NCBI GenBank assembly: GCA_040143965.1
Contig: JASJQH010007098.1
Location: 1-20,673 of the forward strand
DNA: 20,673 nucleotides
Source of the DNA: Basidiobolus ranarum
Taxonomy: Eukaryota > Basidiobolomycota > Basidiobolomycetes > Basidiobolales
Direction of reading: 5' to 3'
Shown here: positions 9,501 to 20,630 of the stretch, one piece after another
How positions within the stretch are numbered: position 1 is the first letter of the stretch
How the letters are laid out: the number at the start of each line of letters is the position of its first letter
Made by a program: the position numbers and the translations under genes
The notes under the pieces: generated by a model
The model's input: the letters and a program-made list of their open reading frames with translations, nothing else
The model's database searches: none
What the model was told of the DNA's origin: nothing

Positions 9501-10810
9501 TCTGTTCTTATGTTTTCATGTATACAAGTTATTTTTATATATTCCCCTCAAAATGCATCAAATATCTCAGAATTTGTGATGCTGGTTTTTTTAATTGGTT
9601 TACTTGTGACTCCTATGTTGTAGGAGCCTAATATTAGCATTCAATATTTGAGATTAAGGCTCAGGTACTCTTTGAGTTGTACTTCCACGATCTGATTAGA
9701 GTCCCTCAGTAAGGATGTTAGGGTGCTTGAGCAGTATCTAACTTATATTCCCTGAAACATGTATGTTAGCATAGTTTTTTAGGACAAATCCCGATTTATC
9801 AGAGTGCAGCTCTAACCAGCAACATATAGCTTTATCCTATCACCCGGTCACTAGCACTTATATAACAGGCTTGTTCTATTTGAAATTTCTCTAGCAGGAG
9901 TGTTTAAATAATTTTGTATTCCGCATAATTTTCATCACAAACTCTAGTCCAATCAAACACTTCTTGGGATTCATGTTAGAAGCCCCAGTAACATACTTGG
10001 TAATAATTCAACTATATTTAGTTTGGAACTAGTAATTTGAGGTGAACCATTTTTTGTATAGATAGATGAAGTATATATATGTGTGTGATTGTGACTTCAA
10101 AACCTTTCCTCTGTATACTATTTCACTTTGTATTAGAGGCATTAGGTTAAGGTAATAGAGTTACAAGATGATTTAACTTCTCTTGGCAAGAGGGCATGGA
10201 AACTTCGTATTAGTAGCGCAGCTCCTCCTGCTAATTTATTCCATCCAAATTCAACAGTATTTGAGCATTAAACTTCAATAATCAATAAACGATTGAAGAT
10301 ATTTGCATAAATGAATTTTTAAGCTTAACAAAGAAGTGGGGCGACGTGTATTGCATCTTAGAAACATCTGCACTTCACAGCTTCAGGTAGATCTCATCAG
10401 TAATCCGTGCAACTACTACATGCCAATAAGTATGTATATTATCTCAATGAGTGGATGCTATTATCTTTGAAACATCAATCATGCCACCCTCGACGGTGCT
10501 TGGATACTGGGAATCACAACAAACTCAGCGACGAAAGAGCCTATCAGTCATTGAGGACGGCCAATGACACAAACTCGATAGAATAACATGGTAATGAAAT
10601 AGCGTGCTTTTCATTTAGATCTTATGATTCGTACTATATTCAATTCACCTCTCAATGACTCTACTGCATAGCGTCCTCTTAACATATGATTATTTTATGT
10701 ATAGCTAGTAACACCAGGTGACGACTTTCTTTGCTGTGATCTATACAATATACTGAAAATAGGTCGGAAAATAACCTGTGAATATTTGTGGTCTGCTACA
10801 ACTCTCCGAT
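9501..10810. other. unassigned AT-rich region
   Basis: I see no gene, RNA or repeat here that I can support. The 63-codon frame at 9432-9623 begins inside the LTR and is probably chance. Confidence 0.4.
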
Positions 10811-11980
10811 TTATGAACTTAGGGTTAATTTACCAGTAAAACCGGAATCAAATGACAAGATGAGTGATGTAAAGCAGGGCCCGCGACTTTCGAACGTTAG
10901 CCCGGTATAATATCCGCCAGATGGCCTTGAAATGAATGAATCTATCGGTCCAGCCACATTCAAGCTGCACAATGATATGAAATGAATTGATAACAAGGAG
11001 TAATATGTAATGAGACTTCGATTAACACACTAAAACGATGTCACACCAATTGTGCACCAACAAATTCTGCGCTTGTAACATTGATGCTCGTACCACCACT
11101 AATCTCTGCAGTAAAAATTCCTGGTAGAGGATTAGTTATTCTCAGTCCATTGCTATTTCTACCGCATATTGAGTCAGAGCTTGCATTGCTTTGTATGTCG
11201 TTACATCAATGATGGATAGGGTAGCACCATCTACGACATACATGCCATGATAATGGATTCGCAGTTGCATGGTTCACACTGATCGCCATGACTGGATCCT
11301 CCGACTCTTGAAGGCTAAAGCAGCGGTTTTTTTTCAGTGTTGGGACTCTCCATGTTTAAAACGACCCCAATGGTATGTACGCCTCGTTTGGAAGCCATAC
11401 TATAAGAAAGCCAATGTCATGAAGTAATAAAACTACGCCACTGTCCCTTCCCCTTATTTGGACATACAATATGAGCATGAAATGACATCATGGAGATCGA
11501 TAGAGTGGAGTATTGCTTTCCAATATTTCATTTGCATTAAATTGGAGTCGAGTATAGCTCTATCGGAGAAGGATTTTCCGGATGAAGTAACCTGATTAAG
11601 TGGAAATGCTCCATATTGTTTGGTATAGAGAATAATGTGCAGATTGCGATAATTCTTATCCGTACGGACCGGTAAGCATCAGTAAGGTTTGTTGACAAGA
11701 TTCAAATGGGAATTCCTTAAATACCCCATCCACACATCCACCTCGGAATAATATGATATCAACATGATTGAATCATCTTGACTCCGAATCAACACTGCAC
11801 AGTTTGTTCTGATTCTTACCAGGGATGTTGATGGAGTCCCTGATCCCAGTCCATCGTATTTGGATTGAGTCAACCAGAGGCCCTATCAACCATCCAAGCA
11901 CTAGCGAATGCATATGCCCCAGTGTCCACCAGACCGAGTGCGGCAGCTATAGATGTTGAGAGCCGTATAGATAAACAAGG
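10811..11980 (-). pseudogene. possible dead gene, unrecognised
   Basis: On the minus strand a series of short open stretches with protein-like composition follow one another in changing frames: near 11980-11885, 11873-11679, 11680-11455, 11260-11160, 11205-11041 and 10996-10811. The 11205-11041 stretch is rich in Gly, Thr, Asn and Ser, as in extracellular beta-rich domains. No single exon set with good splice sites links them, and I do not recognise a family. Each run alone is short enough to be chance. The succession on one strand is what suggests a decayed gene. Confidence 0.3.
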
Positions 11981-12553
11981 CAAACTCAACAAAGGTTGAA
12001 GAATCAACAACTCTCGTACATGAACTTGCATTTATCGAAGGATCTCCGGCAATATTAGTTAATCAGTGGATTCTTTTAATTACTCCATGAATGGGAAATG
12101 TGATTACACCCTAATATAATGTGCATTGGTTTTTTCAATTCCGACCAGATATCATCCCACTTTAGAATTGGTCCATTTAATGGGGAGGGGAGACATCATG
12201 ATTAGTTAGTCAAGGTTTCTTCAGATTTACTTATTTGGTAACCGGCGTACTACCCCGTTCTCTTGCCAACTCTTCGCCATTCCATAACCCTCAAATGCTA
12301 TATATTGATATGCGATTAATGGTGCTTTATTTGTTCTTGTGGATAATGTAAGAGAAATAAACCCCTGCCAATAATATGTCCGCAATTTGGACATTTCATA
12401 AGCCATGAGGTACTAAACTTTTTGGGGGAGAGACGTGTCCAAATTAGGTGGTTACTGAAAACTATATATGATATTTACAGTATAGATATACATTGCGTAA
12501 CAAGGATTAAGTGTCTAGTGTGATTAGGTAATTAGATAATGTTAATGGCAAAG
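11981..12553. other. unassigned, includes 3' region of the hydrolase gene
   Basis: No gene is seen. The part nearest 12553 must hold the 3' untranslated region of the minus-strand hydrolase. No AATAAA is visible close to its stop codon. Confidence 0.4.
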
Positions 12554-13577
12554 TTAAGCCAACGAAGAAACAATCTCTTCACCCTCGATATGGGCTCTAA
12601 GGAACTCGTTGTATTTGTCAGCTTCTTGGATAACGAGCATGTGTCCACATCCTTCGAAGGTGATGATTGGACATCCAAGTTGCTTAGAATGAGCCTTGCC
12701 AAATGAATAAGGAATGGCGGTATCCTTGGTACCGTGGACGATCATGAATCTCATACCATTCTCACTGATCTTGCGAAGGCGACGAGGATTGTTATGATGA
12801 AGAATACCACAGAGTTTCTGGGGGAATGCCGCTAGAGCTGATTGATTGGGTACTGCGGAGTTGATGCTATCCATCACCTCCGTTAGCACCTGAAGATTCG
12901 TTTTACCGACCACTCTTTGGGATTCGGATTTTAACCACTTTTGTGGGTAGTTGATTTTGACCAGTGGTTTGGTAATCTCTTTCAGTGATTTGCTCATAGT
13001 TTTCATGGTGAAAAATACTCCCTTGGGTTTAGGAAGGGCCGCCATGAATGAATGCCAGGTACTGGTAAATGTTACCGTGGCAAAAGTTTCAGGTGAGATG
13101 GTGACCATCTTTTGAGCGATCATGCCACCCAAAGAAAGTCCCACCAGATGCACATCCTGATCCCATTTTAAATATTTCAACAGATCTAAGGCATCTTTGG
13201 CAAGAGTTTTGGTCGTAAACAGACCAGGATTCGTAGTACTCTCACCACTACCTCGTAGATCAAAAGTACACACTTGGTAATCACTTAAACTACCGAAATA
13301 TTGCGTCTGAGGAAACCAAGTTTCACAAACACTGTTGATACCTAAGAAGCGAATGGGTAAATAGGAGGAACAAAGGGTGGACATGCGGTCAAAAGATCGT
13401 CTTACCAGTGACGAAAAGAACCCTATATTTGGTGCCAGTGCCAAAGAGTTGATAGCGCATGCGAATGGGTTTGCGAGAGCGATCAGTACCAATGGTGCAT
13501 TTCTCGGTAAGAGTGGGGACAGGGAGAAAATGAGGAGATGGTTTTTTCATCGGTTGTACCATGATTTTCGAAGGCAT
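12554..13577 (-). CDS. alpha/beta-hydrolase fold protein, two exons
   Basis: This is a serine hydrolase or esterase-like enzyme of 319 residues; the substrate is unknown. Exon 1 is 13577-13406 and exon 2 is 13341-12554. The 64-bp intron has a GTAAGA donor and CTTAG acceptor. Joining restores the core strand and oxyanion region around VLFVTGINS (53-61), followed by WFPQ..YF and the DLRGSGES turn (85-92). The triad is Ser127 in the nucleophile elbow GLSLG (125-129), Asp264 in GTKD and His291 in GCGH. Residues 1-35 are Lys/Pro-rich and poorly conserved, with no signal peptide, so a cytosolic or organelle role is likely. A lid region lies at about 150-235. The ATG at 13577 is preferred because a TATA tract lies 47 bp upstream. 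Fungal homologues are usually annotated only as alpha/beta hydrolase; acylglycerol lipase or epoxide hydrolase activity cannot be decided here. Confidence 0.9.
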
Positions 13578-13623
13578 GTTGAATGTGTGTATTAAAAGTG
13601 AGTGTCCAGCAAGCGGCCAGGAG

Positions 13624-13637
13624 TGATATATATATAG
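13624..13637 (-). promoter_or_regulatory. TATA tract of the alpha/beta hydrolase gene
   Basis: An alternating CTATATATATATCA tract on the minus strand, 47 bp before the ATG at 13577. Confidence 0.65.
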
Positions 13638-15455
13638 ATTTGAGAGCGCTGGGTTGCAAGCTTGGCCAAATAACCGTCACACCCATTCCTTTTCAAGAAA
13701 TATATTATATTGATATAAATCTTCTGGCTCTATCGAACTAGGGGATATGATAGGCACCCGGAATGCGAATAATCCGCCGGCATGATCTAAATTCTACTGC
13801 TTCCGTAGCAAGATCAATTCTTATTACAATCACATGGAGGTTCAATCAATTTTCCGTAGTATTGCCTATAATTTAATCATTAATCATATTAAATAGAGTA
13901 CCGCCAGAAATTCCAGAATTACCAATCCAAGAGGATTGCATAGAGATGAGTATCTAATGTGTACAAGATTGTTTATGGTTGTGACTTATGCAGCCCAAAA
14001 TGCCCCAGATTCCATCGTTTGTTGACCTCAATCAGAATGATCATGAACAGCATGTTGATAGATGCTAATATACCAGGTACATTCTAACGTGATGCGGGCA
14101 ACGCAGATCTATTTGAGTTTCAATGCTCAATCTAATGAAATGCGTTTGTCTCTGCCGAAGTCGGAGAAACCTCTCTACTGATGATGTTTGAAGCAAGTTA
14201 TGATGTGAATGTTGAGTTTTTGCCAAGAAGCTTTGATGCAATTCATTAAATAAAGGTGCGGGCTTCTAGAGTAAGAGGAACGAACAGGTCGTGGTACGTC
14301 TTGGCTAAAGCCAAGAAATTCCTTCAAGGCTGATATTGATGATTGATTTCCTTAGGAGGTGAACACTACTCATCTAAACCAGCTTTAAACTTGCCAGTGG
14401 AGTGTACTACTATATTGCTTGGCGGTCAAGCCTAGAAATCATTTCCCGAATGCAGGTAATGCAAATTGTAAATAAGTTTCTGATCATCGTATTTGGTCAT
14501 TCTTCCAATGCTTTGCAATTAGACCGTGATTCGATCAAATTAATTTGAAGGAACATATCATCGTGTTTCTGTACATCTCGTGTTGTGATAGGGTTAGATC
14601 AATCTTCCCAGAAACACTAATAATTTTATTGATTTTGGATTTGCAGATAGATTCCGATATATATTCTTGAATAGAAAACACTACACACCAGTCCAGCGTT
14701 TTGAATGGTTGTATTTTACCAGCAATGTTCACCAAGCCTCAAAGAATCTGGTGGCTTTTAAACCAATACTGTTTGCTAAATAGCAGCTAGCGATATCAAT
14801 ACCAAACTGACACATATGTCTTTAATGATTTTATTTCTCGAATACAGAGTTTATAGGGTTTTCCAAAGAGATCCTGAATCTGATTGTTTTCTATTGATAC
14901 ATGGTGCACCTTGTCATGTAGCAACGTTATGAATATTTAATAGGGTACAGGATTAGGGTGCTTTGTATGGTTATGCTTTCTTTGCAATTTATGATATTTC
15001 AAAAGTGTCTTTGTGAGATATTCAGAACAGTGTACATTACTATTTAGAAGCTTTCCTAAGATATTTCTGGAGAGCTATTGAACTATTATACAAATATTGC
15101 TATTTTTCATTTGAATTCTGAACTGGAGTGAACGTATCTTCCTGTACACTAGAGCTCTTTAGAAACACTATCCCAATCCCATATATAGGGGCTACTTCTG
15201 GAATCATGCAGACGCAGATAACATGCAAATAAAACCGATTGTTATTTCTTTACACTTCTCGTTAACAAAAAATCGTACTTGATTAGACCATATAATAGTA
15301 CTTAACAGCAGGAATTTTAAGACAGCAAAAGAGCTTTATCGAGATTCTTTATGTAACAAGTAGTGTCTGCAGTTGCAGTTTCTTTTAGAACAAACATCTT
15401 TAGATATACAGTATTTGCAGTAGTTACAAATATAGCGAAGGAATAGATGCCTTGA
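13638..15455. other. unassigned region
   Basis: No gene is supported in these 1.8 kb. A 66-codon minus frame (14735-14535) and a perfect 7-bp inverted repeat around TAAA (14299-14316) are present, neither with supporting context. The last 150 bp before 15455 should be the 3' end of the SOD transcript. Confidence 0.4.
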
Positions 15456-15923
15456 TTACTCTTCTTTAGTGAGTCCAATAACGCCACATGCTTGACGGCC
15501 ACCAGCATTTCCAGTGGTGCTGGAAAGCTCATGACCACCTTTGCCGAGATCGTCCTCTCCTTCATGAACAACAACAGTACGTCCAATAATAGAGTGAGGG
15601 CCCGTTAGCTTAAGTTGAGAGTCAGTGGTGGATAGTGTAGCCTGACCATCTTTGGAGGCTACAACGTTGCCCAAATCTCCTACATGACGGGTCTCATCTT
15701 CAGGAGCACCATGTGTTTTGCCAGAGGGGTTGAAATGAGCACCGGCGGAGGTACATCCATTGGTATTGTCTCCGAATTCGTGAACATGGAAGCCATGCTT
15801 ACCAGGAGCCAACCCAGTAATTTTAGCTTCGACTTTTACTGGTGAGTTTTCATTTTCTTGAGTGAAATGAACTGTCCCTTGAACTGAAGAATCACCACGA
15901 AGAACAGCAACGGCTTTGACCAT
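15456..15923 (-). CDS. SOD1: cytosolic Cu/Zn superoxide dismutase
   Basis: The enzyme converts superoxide to oxygen and hydrogen peroxide in the cytosol and mitochondrial intermembrane space. The 155-residue protein is complete, intronless and the usual family length. All functional residues are present and fall at the human numbering: copper ligands His46, His48, His63 and His120; zinc ligands His63, His71, His80 and Asp83; disulfide Cys57-Cys146; guiding Arg143. Signature motifs are GFHVHEFGD (44-52) and the [13 protein letters not shown] region (138-150). There is no signal peptide, so it is the intracellular form, maturation of which normally needs the Ccs1 copper chaperone. The start at 15923 is the only sensible Met. 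Upstream on the minus strand a CTTAAAAAG tract near 15990 may act as a TATA element. Confidence 0.97.
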   Translation of the reverse strand: MVKAVAVLRGDSSVQGTVHFTQENENSPVKVEAKITGLAPGKHGFHVHEFGDNTNGCTSAGAHFNPSGKTHGAPEDETRHVGDLGNVVASKDGQATLSTTDSQLKLTGPHSIIGRTVVVHEGEDDLGKGGHELSSTTGNAGGRQACGVIGLTKEE

Positions 15924-17420
15924 TTTGTGTTAGGGATTGAAAGATTAGAAAGGAGTGAACTAAGTGACTATCTAACTGACTTGTCCTCTTTTTAAGTACT
16001 TTTTGGGAAAGTTGTTTTGAATGGTGGAAACAGATACTGAGCTCTTTTTGCCACATGAAATCGGTGTCTGATGGTGAATTGATTCATTCCCATATTAAGG
16101 CTTGTAGAAAATCGTCAGCACTATTCACTCATCTTTCATGCATTAAGTCTTCTCACATGATTGGAGATGTGGCTCATCTTGGTTGTAAGTGACGAATGGG
16201 AACGCAAGTACATCACTAGTATTCTGACTGTGAAGTTACAGGGTAACATGTCTGACCTTTACTAACAAGTCTAAATACTCGACCCCTGCATGCTGGCCTC
16301 GATTACTAATTATATCAAGTAGAGAGTTTTAAAAACCAGATGAGACCAACTCAATAGAAATATACTGCATCCAACACTGACTAATGGATTGGTAATGATA
16401 TCATCAACGTGGGATAATCGAAGCATACGAATGACAACAATATGGATCATGTATTCGTTGATGATCTGATTTCGCTCAGTTAGAACGGGAGCGACATACA
16501 ACTGGGCAAGTGGAGACGAGACATTCAAGGCCATCCCCAGTGGGTGATTCCTCCAATCATCAGGCCTTAATCGATTGCTTTGTCTTACTTGCTCGTGACA
16601 TAAGCGAGGTGGGTAGAACGCATGGATTATCTGTTAGAGGGATTATTTTCATTCGAGCTCGTCGATGAAGTCGTCATGTTGTCTCTTGCCCCATCATATC
16701 AGTCATACCATCACACATACAGTTGGTGTTCATTCGGCTGTAGAAGATCTAACACCATCATGGCCAAAGGCGCTTTAACAGGGTGGAGATCCTTCAGACT
16801 CACGGCTTGTTATAAAAGAAAATGAACCCCCAACAGGTGATTGGCGATACACTTGGATGACTCAAATGCCATTTCTCGAAATAAAAGCTCAGCCGTGTTC
16901 CATTATGTCTACTTGGGGCTGTCTATGTAGTCTTTTATCGAGAATAGCTGAATGTCTCGTCCATAGACTGCATGAATCTAGTGGCTGCTGATGCTTAGGT
17001 TCCATATTCCATGTATGTCTTACCAACAGAACTGGATTTTCAAATCGTGCTTATATTAGTCAACATTGCTATTAATCACTCTAGCCACCTTAGGGCTTGG
17101 CTAACCCTAACCCCTAAATGAATCCACAGAAATTCATGAATACGTTATACACAATTCTAGCATGTTAGAATGTACATTGACCATGGTATACTTAATCAAC
17201 TTGGCTAATCCAGTGGGTTTTTATGCACAGGATTCGGAATCAACAATGATCTACGCGTCATTTCAACGCAGGCCAAACTTTCGTAATCTAGCCAACAATA
17301 GACACAAATGAATCTAGCCGTACTAAAGAGACAAAGGTATAAGTTTGAGCCAGGCTCTCTTCGTACTTTGGTGATACTCGTTACAACCAAGATAACCACT
17401 TGAAAGGCCACTTATCAAAC
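15924..17420. other. intergenic region with one long open stretch
   Basis: This lies between the divergent SOD and DcpS genes and holds both promoters. On the minus strand the frame from 16633 to 16310 is open for 107 codons, starting at a CTAACAG acceptor-like site, and ends in a hydrophobic tail. Just upstream (about 16800-16700) is another protein-like run ended by a GTATGT donor. This may be a remnant or an unrecognised small gene, but the two runs do not join cleanly in frame. No TATA box is seen for DcpS. Confidence 0.3.
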
Positions 17421-18602
17421 ATGGACAGTGCGCATCCAGAATTCATGGAAACATTACAGAACTTTCAGTTCATACGTCAACTGAATGAAGGCATGCACCA
17501 AATTTAACTTTCCCCTTAATTATGTACTAACCAACGAAAATTTTAGATACTCATTCCAAAAGCATAACGCTGTTAGGTAGTATTGCCGACGAAAAAACAG
17601 GAAAGGAAGAGCAAAGCATACTGCTTGTAGAAAAGTTACATTTTCACGCTTCTGAGATCCCTGTGCTGGTTTCTTCTCGTCTTCAAAGCCCGAAACTCAC
17701 TTTCAACAATGATATATATCATTGGTACAAATCAAATATAAAAAACGATGAATCGATCCCGGATATTAAGATGACTCTGATATATCCAGCAACGGAGATT
17801 GTAAGTTGGAAGAGTGTTGGAATTTGACTTTCATCCATGATACTAATGGAATTCCGACCAGCACATTAAAAAATACAGTAAACAAGAAGGGGTTATGGTT
17901 CGTGAAACTCCCGATATGTATAAACAGGTGGTGCTCCCGTATATTGAAGGGTTTCCTACCTCTCGCATTCAATGGGTATACAACATTCTAGACAAAGTCC
18001 AAGAAAGCGAAAGAATTGTATTTGAAGATCCTGATAAAGAGCACGGATTTATCTTGCTACCAGATAGGTAGGTAAAATTGTTGACCAGTGAATCTGTACT
18101 CTTACTGAATTGACACTTCAACTTTAGTAAGTGGGACCAAACAACGATGAATGCCTTGTATCTTCTAGTCATTTGCCATCGCCACGATGTTCGTAGCTTG
18201 AGGGATCTGCGTTCACAGCACTTAGAGCTTTTACGCCGAATTCAAAGAGAAATCCCCAAAGCTGTAGTGGCTAAATACCCACATGTCAGTGAAGATCAAC
18301 TCAAGCTTTATATTCACTACCAACCGTCATATTGTAAGCAGCATGCTTTTCATTTTTTGCGCACTATTTTCTGACATACTTTGATTGAACCATTAGATCA
18401 TTTCCATGTTCACGTTACTCATGTGGCCCTCAGTAGTAGCCCGGGAGCCACAGTTGGTAAAGCAAACCTACTTGATACTGTCATTGACAATATTGAGAAT
18501 ATTGATCACGAATACTATGCCAAATGTACCTTAAGTTATGTGCTAGGGACCGATCATGGCTTGTACGAAGGTGTTCAGCAATACTTGAATGCCCCTAAAT
18601 GA
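17421..18602 (+). CDS. DCS1: scavenger mRNA-decapping enzyme DcpS, five exons
   Basis: This is a histidine-triad pyrophosphatase that hydrolyses m7GpppN left after 3'-5' mRNA decay, releasing m7GMP. Exons are 17421-17490, 17547-17800, 17862-18067, 18128-18333 and 18397-18602, giving 313 residues (human is 337). The N-terminal domain holds FNNDIY and YPATE. The hinge to the C-terminal domain includes the well-kept IQWVYNILDK (about residue 147 on), followed by an ICHRHDVRSLRDL block. The catalytic triad is HFHVHV at 247-252, with central nucleophile His249. The tail matches the human tail through the last helix. Intron 1 begins with GC instead of GT: the GAAG|GCATGC donor and TTTTAG acceptor give an exact in-frame junction, with a TACTAAC site inside. 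The other introns are 60-63 bp with GT..AG ends. An AATAAA lies 58 bp after the stop. The unusually short N-terminus (about 23 residues before intron 1) could hide an upstream exon. Confidence 0.95.
17491..17546 (+). other. GC-AG intron in DcpS
   Basis: This 56-bp intron starts GCATGC and ends TTTTAG, with a TACTAAC-type branch site at about 17525-17531. The flanking exon phases (1/1) only work with this junction. No GT donor nearby restores the frame. Confidence 0.85.
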
Positions 18603-18659
18603 TTAAATACTTCCAGTAGGTCCTCCCCAGTTGATGAGATCCTGCTACATTTTACCAAG

Positions 18660-18665
18660 AATAAA
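18660..18665 (+). terminator. AATAAA polyadenylation signal of DcpS
   Basis: AATAAA lies 58 bp after the DcpS stop codon and is followed by an AT-rich stretch. Confidence 0.6.
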
Positions 18666-18855
18666 TTGGATAATTGAATATTGGCTTTGAACATATTATT
18701 TGCTTATAGTACATATTTTATGAGATGTAAGTAAATCTATTACAAATTGATCTTGGTCACTCACTGAAATAATTTTGTCATGTTTAATCCTATTATTTAT
18801 GTTATTGTAAGTTAAGCATTATTTAATATAAATTTTATCTACTTTGTCTGCAGAT

Positions 18856-19506
18856 ACAACCTGAAATACTACATGATTGAAGGGAAAATGCTAATTAAGT
18901 TATTTCCTTGGATTCCAAATCAAGAGAGAAAACCCATTCAGAAAATCATGCTGAATCAGTCTAGATACATCCTAGATATCCTAAAAATTTTAACATGGGG
19001 AATACCATGGCTGTGTCAATATCCATGGATCACAATATGAAATTTCATCTGTCAAGGCTCAAAACAACTCAAATCAAAGCAAGAAGTTCCCTTTTCAGTC
19101 CATGGTAGATAGCTTAATATATCTCATGTTTGAAACATATCCAGACATTGCTGTGGCAGTGGGTGCTATGGACCAATACCTCAAAAATCCAGGATCTGAG
19201 CACAAAACTGCTGTAAAATAAATACTCAGGTATTCAACAGAGGCCACAGATCTAGTTCTGAATACTCTAGTACTTCTAATGGTTGAAGTTATGAGGGCTT
19301 TGTTGATGCAGATAGAGGAAGAAACCTTGTGGATAGAAGATCAACATGTTGGAACACATGTCTCAATGGCAATGAAGTCATAACTTGGAATTACAATAAG
19401 CAACCTATTGAAATTACTCAACTAACAATACATTATTTACTAGTTATTTCATTTATATTGTGATTAATTAGCATTCAGTTCCAGCTCCCAAAAGTTAAGC
19501 TTATTA
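18856..19506 (+). mobile_element. Ty1/copia retrotransposon fossil, pol 3' part
   Basis: Protein-like traces on the plus strand match the end of a copia-type pol: the SRYI block after reverse transcriptase, the region with RPDIA-like and VG.....YL.NP-like motifs, and the start of RNase H with its SWK-like region. The order and the LTR 100 bp downstream fit a Ty1/copia element on the same strand as DcpS. It is broken, with several breaks, and lacks gag, protease, integrase and most of reverse transcriptase. The left limit is uncertain. It appears old. Confidence 0.8.
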
Positions 19507-19885
19507 TGTTGAAATTATCATTGCCTAAACATCTATATAGTCATATATTGCTTAATGTTTAAATATGGTCATATGTAGCTTTGTATTAGGTTACCTTATA
19601 CATCACCAAGTTTTTAGCAAGTATTCTCAATCAGAAGTTAATTGGAGTATTTTTTACTATCTAGGAAGTACTTACATATATAGATTTTCAAACTTGTGCT
19701 AGAAGACCTAAACTTTGCCTACCTGTTCCCGGGACCTTCTCTAACACAATCTACATGCTGATTTGTTTACATCTTGGCAAAATCATAAATGTTGACTTTT
19801 GACTCAATAAATTAAACAGTGAAAACTCCCAATTTCTCCATTTTTCCAAACTACTTAAAACGTGCTCCAAGCATACTTTAATGCA
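19507..19885 (+). mobile_element. 3' LTR of the copia fossil (copy D)
   Basis: It begins TGTTGAAATTATC and shows the same block order as the LTRs at 9156 and 20271, including CTCAATAAA near the 3' part. It is more diverged than copy C and somewhat longer. It sits where the 3' LTR of the pol fragment at 18856 should be, so the two belong to one element. Confidence 0.8.
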
Positions 19886-20112
19886 CTTCTCTAATTGATT
19901 TATAAAGTAATTAGAGCACTCTCTTGAATTCTTACCATTTTCTCATAGCCACTGACCAGTCTCAAATTTTTACTATTGAATGACAAGTATGTTTGTTGCA
20001 AGCTATACTGGTTCATGAGTTCCATTTATAGTATATGATTAATAGTATATACTTAATTCAAAAGATATTATGTGCATAATATGCATTTCCAATTCTTTTC
20101 TAAAACACATGC
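19886..20112. other. spacer between LTR copies D and E
   Basis: An AT-rich 227-bp stretch with no recognisable feature. Confidence 0.4.
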
Positions 20113-20270
20113 TGTTAAAATATTTGAGAGCCCATTGAAAGTGGTTTGGAGAATTAGAGATATTGGTGGTTTTAACTTACTGATGTATTGAATAGAAAGT
20201 TGACATTTATAGTTTTGTCCAGATATATGCAAGCTAACATGTAGAAAGTGCTTAGAAAGATCCCAGAAAC
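20113..20270 (-). mobile_element. inverted copia-type LTR fragment (copy E), fossil
   Basis: This is the reverse complement of the LTR 3' half, beginning TGTTAAAATATTTGAGAGCC and ending exactly where the next LTR starts. The sharp boundary suggests that the element at 20271 inserted into it. Confidence 0.7.
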
Positions 20271-20618
20271 TGTTGAAATTAGCATTGCCTAAACACCTAT
20301 ATAGTCTTATATAGCTTAGTACTTAGTAATTTTAAATTTCACTAAGATATTATCCATTATTCTCAATTGGAATTTACTCAGAATATTTTGACCAACTTGG
20401 GGGTTCTCAGATATATAGATTTTTCAGACTAGTGCCAGAAGCCCCAAACTTTGCATACATGTTCCTGGGACCATCCTTAGCACATTCTGCATATTAGTTT
20501 GCTTACATCTTGACAAAACTATTAATGTCAACTTTCTTCTCAATAAATCAATAAGTGAAAACCACCAATTCCTCTAATTCTCCAAACAACTTCCAACAGG
20601 CTCCTAAATACCTTAAGA
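20271..20618 (+). mobile_element. 5' LTR of a copia-type element running off the window (copy F)
   Basis: A 348-bp LTR beginning TGTTGAAATTAGCATTGCC, with the family's AATAAA block. Its last bases are slightly altered from TTCAACA. It is directly followed by a primer-binding site, so it is the left LTR of an element whose body lies to the right of the window, or did before decay. Confidence 0.83.
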
Positions 20619-20630
20619 GGTTATGAGCCC
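20619..20630 (+). other. primer-binding site, complementary to initiator tRNA-Met anticodon arm
   Basis: GGTTATGAGCCC follows the LTR end without a gap. Its complement GGGCTCATAACC is the anticodon stem-loop sequence of eukaryotic initiator tRNA-Met. This is the half-tRNA priming known from Drosophila copia and yeast Ty5, rather than priming from the tRNA 3' end. Confidence 0.8.

Noticed and set aside
9432-9623. A 63-codon plus frame with a hydrophobic tail.
   Set aside because: It begins inside the solo LTR and crosses its boundary.
10870-10920. A GC-rich stretch with TTCGA as a possible tRNA gene.
   Set aside because: No cloverleaf arms could be paired around it. No tRNA, rRNA or CRISPR array was found anywhere in the window.
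14299-14316. A perfect 7-bp inverted repeat around TAAA as a terminator or small RNA.
   Set aside because: Too short, not next to a gene end, and such hairpins are common by chance.
15317-15586. An 89-codon minus frame overlapping the SOD1 end.
   Set aside because: An out-of-frame shadow of SOD1 with no family features.
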